From assembly GCF_001544475.1 (NCBI RefSeq), contig NZ_FCNW02000002.1, forward strand, positions 1-64,000: a stretch of DNA of 64,000 bases, given 5' to 3'. The notes under the pieces were generated by a model. It was not told the origin of the DNA, made no database searches, and worked only from the letters and a program-made list of their open reading frames with translations. The DNA comes from Caballeronia humi. GTDB taxonomy: Bacteria; Pseudomonadota; Gammaproteobacteria; Burkholderiales; Burkholderiaceae. The translations under genes and the position numbers were made by a program. Of the stretch, positions 25,977 through 33,397 are shown piece after piece (the first letter of the stretch is position 1; each line of letters begins with the position of its first letter).

Positions 25977-27719
25977 ATGACTACCGTAACGCGGTCGTCC
26001 GATGTCGCTTGCGATCTGCTCGTGATCGGTTCGGGAGCAGGCGGTTTATCGACTGCCGTCACAGCGAAGAAACAGGGGCTCGACGTGATCGTCGTCGAGA
26101 AGGAAGCGTTTTTTGGCGGCACGACCGCGTTCTCGGGCGGCGTGCTGTGGATTCCGGGCAACCGGCATGCGAAGGACGCGGGCATCGCCGATGACCACGA
26201 AGCCGCGCGCACCTACCTGCTCCACGAAACCGGCGCGCAATACGATGCGGCTGCCGTCGATGCGTTCCTCGATGCCGGCCCGCGGATGGTCGATTTCTTC
26301 GAGCGCGAGACCGACGTCAAATTCCTGCCTACGCTCTATCCCGACTATCACCCGGACGCGCCGGGCGGCGTCGATGTAGGCCGGTCGATCGTCGCCGCGC
26401 CGTTCGATGCGACCGCGCTCGGCGCCGATCTCGCGCGACTTCGCCCGCCGCTCAAGACGATCACGTTCATCGGCATGATGTTCAACTCGTCGAGCGCGGA
26501 TCTCAAGCACTTCTTCAACGCGACGAAGTCGGTCGCTTCCGCGTGGTACGTCGCGAAGCGCCTCGCGAGTCATCTCAGGGAACTCGCGCTTTATCGTCGC
26601 GGCGTGCAGGTGACGAGCGGCAACGCACTCGCCGCGCGCCTCGCGAAATCCGCGCTCGATCTCGGCATCCCGATTCACACGAATTTCGGCGCGAAGGAAC
26701 TGATCGTCGAGAAAGGGCGCGTGTGCGGCGCCATCGTAAGCGGCGCGCAAGGCGAGATGCGCATCACGGCGCGCCGTGCGGTGGTGCTCGCATGCGGCGG
26801 CTTCTCGCACGATGTCGCGCGCATCACGGCGGCGTATCCGCATCTGCAACGCGGCGGCGAGCACGCTTCGCCGGTGCCTCCCGGCAACACGGGCGACGGC
26901 GCGAAGATGGCCGAGCGCGTCGGCGGCCGTGTGTCGATCCGCTATCCGCAGCCTGCCGCGTGGATGCCGGTCTCGCGCGTGCCATTCAAGGACGGCAGGT
27001 TCGGCGTGTTCCCGCATCTGCTCGACCGCTACAAGCCGGGGATCATCGGCGTGACGCGCAACGGCCGCCGCTTCACCAACGAAGCGAACTCGTATCACGA
27101 CGTGGGCGCGGCGATGATCGAAGCGTGCAAGCACGAACGCGAAACGGCGATGTGGCTAGTCTGCGATCACGCGACGATCCGCAAGTACGGCCTCGGCTTC
27201 GCGAAGCCCGCACCGTTGCCGCTCGGCGCTCATCTGCGCAGCGGGTATCTCGTGAAGGGCCGCACGCTCGCGGAACTTGCGCGCCACGCAGGAATCGATG
27301 CGGCCGCGCTCGAAGCCACCGTGCGCGAGTACAACGCAGGCGCGCAACGCAACGAAGACGCCCAGTTCGGACGCGGCACGACCTCATTCAACCGCTATCT
27401 CGGCGATGCATCGCACAAACCGAATCCGTGCGTCGCGCCGATCGGCAATGGCCCGTACTACGCGCTGAAAGTGGTGATGGGCGATCTCGGCACGTTCGAC
27501 GGCATCGCGACCAACACCGCCGGTCAAGTGCTCAAGGGCGACGATCCGGTGCCCGGCCTCTACGCCGTCGGCAACGACCGCGCCAGCATCATGGGCGGCA
27601 ACTATCCGGGCGCGGGCATCACGCTCGGGCCGATCATGACCTTCGGCTATCTCACCGCGCTGCATATCGCCGGGAAGGCACAGAAGCAAACGCATGTCGA
27701 ATTGAGGAGCGCAGCATGA
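25977..27719 (+). CDS. FAD-dependent dehydrogenase of the 3-ketosteroid dehydrogenase / fumarate reductase type
   Basis: 580 aa from ATG 25977 with AAAGGAG upstream. N-terminal FAD fold: LLVIGSGAGGLSTAVTAKKQ and GGTTAFSGGVLWIPGN; C-terminal FAD motif YAVGNDRASIMGGNYPGAGI. Family members introduce a double bond next to a ketone (ketosteroid 1-dehydrogenase) or act on related carbonyl compounds. Substrate here is unknown; no other steroid genes are nearby, so a simpler cyclic ketone is also possible. The stop overlaps the next start (ATGA). Confidence 0.85.
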   Translation: MTTVTRSSDVACDLLVIGSGAGGLSTAVTAKKQGLDVIVVEKEAFFGGTTAFSGGVLWIPGNRHAKDAGIADDHEAARTYLLHETGAQYDAAAVDAFLDAGPRMVDFFERETDVKFLPTLYPDYHPDAPGGVDVGRSIVAAPFDATALGADLARLRPPLKTITFIGMMFNSSSADLKHFFNATKSVASAWYVAKRLASHLRELALYRRGVQVTSGNALAARLAKSALDLGIPIHTNFGAKELIVEKGRVCGAIVSGAQGEMRITARRAVVLACGGFSHDVARITAAYPHLQRGGEHASPVPPGNTGDGAKMAERVGGRVSIRYPQPAAWMPVSRVPFKDGRFGVFPHLLDRYKPGIIGVTRNGRRFTNEANSYHDVGAAMIEACKHERETAMWLVCDHATIRKYGLGFAKPAPLPLGAHLRSGYLVKGRTLAELARHAGIDAAALEATVREYNAGAQRNEDAQFGRGTTSFNRYLGDASHKPNPCVAPIGNGPYYALKVVMGDLGTFDGIATNTAGQVLKGDDPVPGLYAVGNDRASIMGGNYPGAGITLGPIMTFGYLTALHIAGKAQKQTHVELRSAA

Positions 27720-28054
27720 GCACGAAACCCTTCGTCGATCACCGCATCTACACGATCCGTCCGCGCGGCATGGCCGAGTTCATCGACGTGTTCGATCGCC
27801 TCGCGATGCCGATCCAGCTCAAGTATCTCGGCGCGCCGGTCGGCTTCTACATGAGTGATATCGGCGCGCTCAATCAGGTGGTGCATTTGTGGGGCTACGA
27901 GAGCATCGCCGATTACGACGAACGCCGCACCGCCCGCGATGCCGATCCCGAATGGCCCGCGTATTTGCAGGCATCGGCGCATCTGATCACAGCGCAGGAG
28001 AGCCGGATCATCAGGCGCGTGACGTTCAAGAGCCTTTCGGCTGCCGTGCGATAG
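27716..28054 (+). CDS. NIPSNAP family protein
   Basis: 112 aa. DHRIYTIRPRGMAEFIDVFD and VVHLWGYESIADYDERRTAR are typical of NIPSNAP, a dimeric alpha-beta-barrel fold. Bacterial members sit in degradation operons, where they may be small monooxygenase- or isomerase-like proteins; function unproven. ATGA overlap with the FAD gene means coupled translation. Confidence 0.85.
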   Translation: MSTKPFVDHRIYTIRPRGMAEFIDVFDRLAMPIQLKYLGAPVGFYMSDIGALNQVVHLWGYESIADYDERRTARDADPEWPAYLQASAHLITAQESRIIRRVTFKSLSAAVR

Positions 28055-28102
28055 ACGCAGAAGCTATTGCCAGCACACCTCAAACACACGGAGACAACCG
28101 AC

Positions 28103-29464
28103 ATGAACCCGCTTGCCCGCACGCTCGACGTGCAGACTTTCATCGACGAACAGCGCTTCTCGCCGTATCAATGGACGATTTTGGTGCTGTGCTTTCTGGT
28201 CGTCGCGGCCGATGGCTTCGATACCGCCGCCGTCGGTTTCATCGCGCCATCGCTGATTGGCGACTGGGGCGTGAGCCGCGCGGCGCTCGGTCCTGTGATG
28301 AGCGCCGCGCTCGTCGGGCTCGGCATCGGCGCGCTTGCGGCGGGGCCTGTCGCGGACCGGCTCGGTCGCAAGACGGTGCTCGTGCTGTCGGTGTTTTTTT
28401 TCGGCGCGTGGAGCCTCGCGTCGGCGTATGCGGGATCGATCGAATCGCTGACCGCGCTGCGCTTTCTCACTGGACTCGGTCTCGGCGCCGCGATGCCCAA
28501 CGCCGTCACGCTGATGTCGGAATATGCCCCGTCGCGCATCCGCTCGGTCGTGGTGAACACGATGTTCTGCGGGTTCTCGGTCGGCCTCTCGATCGGCGGA
28601 TTGTGCGCGGCGTGGATGATCCCGCACTTTGGCTGGCCGAGCGTGCTGGTTGCAGGCGGCGTCGGGCCGCTCGTTTTGAGCGTGCTGCTCGTCTTGCTGC
28701 TGCCGGAGTCGGCGCAATTCATGGTGGTGCGAAGGCGCGCCGGGGATCGCATTGCGCGGGTTCTGCGCCGTATCGCCGCTGATCCGCGCCTTGCGAACTG
28801 CGCATTCACCGCCGCCGATCCGCGCGACAGCGTAGCCGATAAATCCGCGCTGTCGCTGGTCGTGTCGCGGCCCTACCGGTTCGGCACGGCGATGCTGTGG
28901 CTCGCGTATTTCATGGGCCTGATGATCTTCTACCTGCTCACAAATTGGCTGCCGACGCTCTTCAAGGACGCCGGCTTCAGCGCCGAACGCGCGGCGCTCA
29001 CGACGTCGCTCTTTCCGCTCGGCGGCATCCTCGGCAACCTGTGTCTCGGCTGGATCATGGACCGCTTCAACGCGCGGCGCGTCAATGCGTGCGCTTACGT
29101 GCTCGCAGCGGCGCTCGTGCTGACCATCGGACGCGGTATCGGCGATCAGGTGTGGTTGAGCGTGCTGATCTTCCTCACCGGGACGGCGGTCACGAGCGCC
29201 GTTACCTCGATGTCCGCGCTCGCCGCCGCGTTCTATCCGACGCGCAGCCGTGCGACCGGCGTCGCGTGGATGCTCGGAATCGGACGGATGGGCGCGGTGG
29301 CCGGTGCGATGACGGGCGGCTTGATGATGAGCATGGGCTTGCAGTTCGGCGCGGTGTTCACGTTTCTCGCCGTACCCGCGTTGGTCGCTGCGTTCGCTTT
29401 GGGCGCTTTGAGCCGGCATGGCGCGGTTGCGCAGTCTGCAACAACTGTGATCGCTGCTGAGTAA
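28103..29464 (+). CDS. AAHS-family MFS transporter (aromatic/alicyclic acid importer)
   Basis: 453 aa from ATG 28103 with CGGAGAC upstream; an earlier in-frame start at 28067 lacks an RBS. Twelve membrane segments; FSPYQWTILVLCFLVVAADGFD and the motif A ADRLGRKTVLVLS match the aromatic acid:H+ symporter family (BenK/PcaK/MhpT). The aspartate of the DGFD motif is the usual proton-coupling residue. It should import the substrate of the SDR/FAD operon, of which it is the last gene. Confidence 0.88.
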   Translation: MNPLARTLDVQTFIDEQRFSPYQWTILVLCFLVVAADGFDTAAVGFIAPSLIGDWGVSRAALGPVMSAALVGLGIGALAAGPVADRLGRKTVLVLSVFFFGAWSLASAYAGSIESLTALRFLTGLGLGAAMPNAVTLMSEYAPSRIRSVVVNTMFCGFSVGLSIGGLCAAWMIPHFGWPSVLVAGGVGPLVLSVLLVLLLPESAQFMVVRRRAGDRIARVLRRIAADPRLANCAFTAADPRDSVADKSALSLVVSRPYRFGTAMLWLAYFMGLMIFYLLTNWLPTLFKDAGFSAERAALTTSLFPLGGILGNLCLGWIMDRFNARRVNACAYVLAAALVLTIGRGIGDQVWLSVLIFLTGTAVTSAVTSMSALAAAFYPTRSRATGVAWMLGIGRMGAVAGAMTGGLMMSMGLQFGAVFTFLAVPALVAAFALGALSRHGAVAQSATTVIAAE

Positions 29465-29469
29465 AAAAA

Positions 29470-29493
29470 GAAGCCGGTCGCGAGACCGGCTTC
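29470..29493. terminator. Bidirectional terminator
   Basis: GAAGCCGGTC (29470-29479) and GACCGGCTTC (29484-29493) form a perfect 10-bp stem with loop GCGA. A run of seven A (29463-29469, i.e. U for leftward transcription) lies on one side, and it sits between the stops of the convergent AAHS and MHS transporter genes. Confidence 0.85.
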
Positions 29494-29500
29494 GTCAGGT

Positions 29501-30868
29501 TTAACTATTGTCGAGCGGCTTGCGCGCCGTCTCCCTACTAGCGAGCATCGCCACCAGCGCAACCGCCGATGCTCCAACGAGATACCACGCCGGCGCCAGC
29601 TTGTTTCCGGTCGCCCCGATCAGCCACGTCGCGATGAACGGCGCCGTGCCGCCGAAGATCGCGTTCGCCGCGTTGAAGCAGAACGCGAAGCCGCTATAGC
29701 GAACGCGCGTCGGAAATATTTCCGAGAGGAAGCACGGCAGCGTGCCGTCGTTCATCGTGAGGAGCGCGCCGAACGCGATCTGGATCAGCACGATCGTCAT
29801 GAAGCTCGCGCCCACCAGTCCCTTGAAGAGCGGCACGGTCAGCGCGGCAAAGAGGATCGATGCGCCGATCAGCATCGTCTTGCGCCCGACGCGGTCCGAC
29901 AGCGCGCCCATGATGAACACGAAGCCGATGTACGCGGTGAGCGAGATAGTCGCCGCGATGAACGACATCGTTTCGCTCACGCCCATTTCGGTCGACAGAT
30001 ACGTCGGCATGTAGCTCAGGACGAGATAGAACGCGACCGCGTTGAGGCACGTGACGCCGAACGCGATCAGCATCTTGCCGCGATGCATCGAGAGCAGTTC
30101 ACGGACCGGTGCGCGTGCCACCTGATGCGACGATTCGAGCGCCTTGAAGGTCGGCGACTCTTCGAGACGCACACGGATATAGCGGCCGATCAAACCGAAC
30201 GGCGCGGCAAGCAGAAAGGGCAGGCGCCAGCCGAACGAGTGGAGCTGGTCGGACGTGAGCACCGCATGCATCACGGCGACGAAGATCGAGCCAAACAGCA
30301 GACCCGCTGCCGTGCTCGCCGGCACGATGCTCGTATAGATGCCGCGCTTGCCTTCCGGCGCGTACTCCGCGAGAAAGGCCGACGCGCCCGCATATTCTCC
30401 CGAGGCCGAGAAGCCCTGCACGAGCCGCACGACCAGCAGCAGGATCGGCGCGACGATGCCGACTTGCGCGTAGGTCGGCAGGAACGCGATGAGGAACGTC
30501 GAGCACGACATGATCAAAATCGACAGCGAGAGCGCGGTGCGTCGTCCGATCTTGTCGCCGAAATGTCCCCACACGATCCCGCCGAGCGGCCGCACGATGA
30601 ACGAGATCGCGAACACGGCGTAAGCGGCGAGGAGGCCGGTGGCGGCATCGGATTGAGGAAAGAAGACGACGGCGATGATCGTCGCGAGATAGCCGTACGA
30701 CGCATAGTCGAACCACTCGACGAAGTTGCCGATGAAACTCGCCATCGCGGCACGCTTCAAGATGCGCGGGTCGGTGGCGGACTGGGCTGCGTGATGCGGC
30801 GGCGCGATGCCGCCCGCCTGAATGCCAGCGCCCGAGGCGTGGCCGGAAACCGCTTTCGTTGAACTCAT
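29501..30868 (-). CDS. MHS-family (metabolite:H+) MFS transporter
   Basis: 455 aa, start ATG 30868 with GGAGAG upstream. Twelve membrane segments; the family hallmark FIGNFVEWFDYASYGYLAT near residue 45 and GHFGDKIGRRTAL. MHS symporters (KgtP, ProP, ShiA) import organic acids, betaines or shikimate; the substrate cannot be told from sequence alone. A 10-bp inverted repeat lies in the upstream region. Confidence 0.88.
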   Translation of the reverse strand: MSSTKAVSGHASGAGIQAGGIAPPHHAAQSATDPRILKRAAMASFIGNFVEWFDYASYGYLATIIAVVFFPQSDAATGLLAAYAVFAISFIVRPLGGIVWGHFGDKIGRRTALSLSILIMSCSTFLIAFLPTYAQVGIVAPILLLVVRLVQGFSASGEYAGASAFLAEYAPEGKRGIYTSIVPASTAAGLLFGSIFVAVMHAVLTSDQLHSFGWRLPFLLAAPFGLIGRYIRVRLEESPTFKALESSHQVARAPVRELLSMHRGKMLIAFGVTCLNAVAFYLVLSYMPTYLSTEMGVSETMSFIAATISLTAYIGFVFIMGALSDRVGRKTMLIGASILFAALTVPLFKGLVGASFMTIVLIQIAFGALLTMNDGTLPCFLSEIFPTRVRYSGFAFCFNAANAIFGGTAPFIATWLIGATGNKLAPAWYLVGASAVALVAMLASRETARKPLDNS

Positions 30869-31180
30869 TCGTGCTCTCCAAACATGAATCGTGCGATTGC
30901 TACAGATTCGGCGGCGGCTCTTGGGCCACTTCGTCGGCCTGGCTGGGTGCCCTGCGGGTCGGGATCTAATGCGATTTGATACGGCTCATTTCATTTGCTC
31001 CTGTCGATTGGCGGATTCGATGGAGCAAATGGTAGAAGTTCGCAGGATCGGAAAATTTCCAGATTCGACGTGCGGCTTAAGGAAATCGTCGCGGAGGGTT
31101 TACCACGGGGGATTTGCTGGAGAAGCGGTGATCGCGGCCCTTCGGGTGCTCGGCCGAAGGGCTCGACGTTGAGTGAAGCG
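30869..31180. other. 312-nt gap: promoter region with hairpins
   Basis: No gene. It contains a 10-bp inverted repeat (see separate entry), a GGAAAATTTCC palindrome at 31050-31060, and a 9-bp stem GCCCTTCGG/CCGAAGGGC at 31137-31162 just after the small RGG protein gene, which could be its terminator though no T-run follows. Confidence 0.5.
30992..31031. promoter_or_regulatory. 10-bp inverted repeat upstream of the MHS transporter
   Basis: CATTTGCTCC (30992-31001) and GGAGCAAATG (31022-31031) are perfect complements with 20 nt between. It lies 124-163 nt before the MHS gene, which reads leftward, and could be a repressor operator or an attenuator-like hairpin. Confidence 0.45.
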
Positions 31181-31378
31181 TCAAACGATATACGGCCCGT
31201 TGATCCGGCCTTCGAAAATGGCGATGTTCATCTGCCAGTCGTCGACGGTGCCGGGGCGCTGTCCGTCGACCGTCACCTGCACAGCGCGGCCGCCTCGCAG
31301 CAGTTTCATTTTCTCGGGCGCGAGCGTGGCTTCTTCGGCGGTGACGGGGAGGTCCTTGATGGTGAGGGCGCGTTCCAT
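31181..31378 (-). CDS. Small RGG-motif protein, unknown function
   Basis: 65 aa from ATG 31378, with AGGAG 7-8 nt upstream, a convincing start. It opens MERALTIKDLPVTAEE and has MKLLRGGRAVQ; this pattern (short x-I-x-DL stretch, then M-x-x-L/V-RGG) recalls small Burkholderia/Bradyrhizobium peptides of unknown role. The rest (VTVDGQRPGTVDDWQMNIAI) looks like a small beta fold. The gene is divergent from the DUF2380-like gene at the edge of the PQQ block. A GAGCAC/GTGCTC dyad (31403-31419) lies just upstream. Confidence 0.6.
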   Translation of the reverse strand: MERALTIKDLPVTAEEATLAPEKMKLLRGGRAVQVTVDGQRPGTVDDWQMNIAIFEGRINGPYIV

Positions 31379-31628
31379 GACGATTCTCCTGAGATCGGTT
31401 GCGAGCACCACGTGTGCTCATCAAGGTTTTTGCAAGCCCTGTGCCAATCGTGCGGTTGCGCCAGAGGTCCGTGCGACAAGGCTCGGGCTCACGCGCTCGG
31501 ACGTGGCCTCGTTTTAGTGTTGGATTCGATCGAACACGCCGCGCGATTGAGTTGGCCCCGGGACGACGCAATAGCGTTGTGTTCCGCGCAGCGTTGGTCT
31601 AACTTCGGTCGCTAACGAGGAGCAATCC

Positions 31629-32153
31629 ATGAATCGGCAGAACGTGTTTTACGCGATAGCTGTTTGTGCTTGTCTGGCTGCATCGCAGGTACAGGCGGCG
31701 CAGAAATCGATCGCGGTCGTCAACTGCGCGCTGATCGACGATAACGCCGCTTACAACGACGCCGATGTCACGCGCATCCAGAACGCGCGTCTTGGCATGA
31801 TCAGCGACGAACTGCGTGACCAGTTGAGCGCGCGCGACCTCTTTCGCGTTGCCGACAATGCGCCCGCCAGCGACCTGATCGCGGGGCTGCAGGCGTCGCA
31901 GGACTTCAATACGTGCAACGGCTGCGAGCTTCAGGTGGGACGCAAGCTCAACGTCGAGCGAATTGCCGTGTGCTGGGTGCAGAAGATCAGCAACCTGATT
32001 CTCAACATCAACTTGCGCGTCGAGGATGTCGCGACCGGAAAGGCCGTGTTCCAGCGCTCCGTCGATATTCGCGGCAACACGGATCTTTCGTGGCAGCGCG
32101 GCGTGAAGTCGCTCGTCGATCTGCTCGCCGCCGATGCCGACGCCACGCGTTGA
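31629..32153 (+). CDS. DUF2380/DUF3280-like periplasmic protein, PQQ-associated
   Basis: 174 aa with a signal peptide (cleavage near VQAAQK). Contains IAVVNCALIDDNAAYNDADV, a Cys pair in TCNGCELQ and VCWVQKISNLILNINLRVED. I recognise it as the DUF2380/DUF3280 type found beside genes for PQQ-dependent alcohol oxidation; exact role unknown, periplasmic location likely. RBS CGAGGAGC before ATG 31629. Same strand as the beta-propeller gene 145 nt on. Confidence 0.7.
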   Translation: MNRQNVFYAIAVCACLAASQVQAAQKSIAVVNCALIDDNAAYNDADVTRIQNARLGMISDELRDQLSARDLFRVADNAPASDLIAGLQASQDFNTCNGCELQVGRKLNVERIAVCWVQKISNLILNINLRVEDVATGKAVFQRSVDIRGNTDLSWQRGVKSLVDLLAADADATR

Positions 32154-32166
32154 TCAGACCGAATTC

Positions 32167-32179
32167 GGGAGATTCTCCC
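32167..32179. promoter_or_regulatory. 13-bp palindrome GGGAGATTCTCCC before the propeller gene
   Basis: GGGAG and CTCCC flank ATT. Nearly the same palindrome occurs twice between the TonB receptor and the sensor kinase (35784-35796 and 35806-35818). It lies 120 nt before the beta-propeller start and is a candidate binding site for the NarL-type regulator encoded at 36835-37515. This is an inference from shared sequence. Confidence 0.5.
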
Positions 32180-32298
32180 GCCGTGCGCCATTGTCAAGCG
32201 AACGCCTGATGGGCTAACTTGGCTGTCGGGGCGCGCATCGCGGGACACGGCGCGAGCGTCGCCAGAAAAACGGCAAAAACAATACGCGGGAGACGAAC

Positions 32299-33348
32299 AT
32301 GCGTTTCAGACACAAGGCGGCCTGCATCGCTTCGATGACGGTCATTGCGAGCGTCGCGCAGGCGGCGACGCCGACGGCTTACGTAACGAGCGAAACGGCG
32401 GGCGTGGGCGTAATCGACCTCGACCAGATGACGCTCAAGCAGACCATTTCGCTCGGCAAGGACGGCCCGCGCGGGCTAAGCCTGAACGCGGACGGCACGA
32501 AGCTCTATGTGGCGAACAAGGCGACGGGCGACCTCTCGGAAATCGATACGTCCACGGGGAAGATCGTGCGGCGCGCGAAGATCGGCCAGAACCCCGAGTT
32601 CGTGCGTGTGTTCAAGGGCTACGCCTATGTGACGTACGAGCCGGGTGAGAGCGGCGGCCCTCCGGGCGCGCCGGGCGAGCCGCCGAAGGAGGAGCACGAG
32701 GACGAGAATTCGCCGCCGGCGGAGATCGCTATCGTCGATTTGAAGAGCCTGAAGGTCGTGCATTCGGTGAAGAGCGGGCATGAAACCGAGGGCGTCGAAT
32801 TTTCTCCGGACGGCAAGGAACTGCTCGTGACCAATGAAGGCGACGATACGGTGTCGGTGTATCGCGTCGGGACCGGCAAGCCGTTGCGCACGGTGAAGCT
32901 TCTGAAAGGATCACGGCCGCGCGGGATCAAGGTTTCGCCTGATGGCAAGCAGTATGTGGTGACGCTCGAGAACGCGAACAAGTTCGTCGTGTTGAACGGG
33001 CGCGATTTGAAGACCGTCAAGACAGTAGATACGAAGACGGGGCCGTATGGCGTCGCGTTCGATCCGCAAGGGAAGCAGCTTCTGGTTGCGGCGTCACGCG
33101 ACAAGACGCTGCAGGTGTTCGATGCCAAGACGTATGAGCATGTGAGCGACGTGCCCGTCGGGCAGCGGTGCTGGCACTTCAGCTTTACGCCCGATGGGTC
33201 GAAGTTGCTGCTCGCCTGCGGTCGGTCGAATGCCGTCTATGTGCTCGATGCCGCGAACTATCAAACGATCAAGCAGATCGGGGATTTGCCGCTGGCCTGG
33301 GGGATTGTCACTTATCCGGCTAGTGCGGGGTCGATTGGGAGTAAGTGA
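32299..33348 (+). CDS. PQQ-associated beta-propeller protein (YncE-like)
   Basis: 349 aa, signal peptide to about residue 22 (ASVAQAA). Repeated YVTN-type blades: SLNADGTKLYVANKATGDL, EGVEFSPDGKELLVTNEG, GVAFDPQGKQLLVAASRDKT, HFSFTPDGSKLLLACGRSN. Corresponds to the PQQ-dependent catabolism-associated propeller family, related to E. coli YncE. A Pro/Glu-rich insert (GEPPKEEHEDENSPP) lies between blades 2 and 3. Periplasmic; may bind PQQ or a redox partner. Convergent with the TonB receptor across a strong hairpin. Confidence 0.85.
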   Translation: MRFRHKAACIASMTVIASVAQAATPTAYVTSETAGVGVIDLDQMTLKQTISLGKDGPRGLSLNADGTKLYVANKATGDLSEIDTSTGKIVRRAKIGQNPEFVRVFKGYAYVTYEPGESGGPPGAPGEPPKEEHEDENSPPAEIAIVDLKSLKVVHSVKSGHETEGVEFSPDGKELLVTNEGDDTVSVYRVGTGKPLRTVKLLKGSRPRGIKVSPDGKQYVVTLENANKFVVLNGRDLKTVKTVDTKTGPYGVAFDPQGKQLLVAASRDKTLQVFDAKTYEHVSDVPVGQRCWHFSFTPDGSKLLLACGRSNAVYVLDAANYQTIKQIGDLPLAWGIVTYPASAGSIGSK

Positions 33349-33354
33349 CGGGTG

Positions 33355-33390
33355 GCGCCAGGGCTTCGATGAGACCTGAAGCCCTGGCGC
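33355..33390. terminator. Convergent terminator hairpin
   Basis: A 13-bp perfect stem, GCGCCAGGGCTTC (33355-33367) with its complement at 33378-33390, and a 10-nt loop. It fills the gap between the propeller stop and the TonB receptor stop. No long T-run, but the position between converging genes supports termination. Confidence 0.7.
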
Positions 33391-33397
33391 ATTGAAT

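Noticed and set aside
28064..29419. 451-aa minus-strand frame opposite the AAHS transporter
   Set aside because: Composition rich in His/Arg/Glu without a domain; the transporter on the plus strand is certain.
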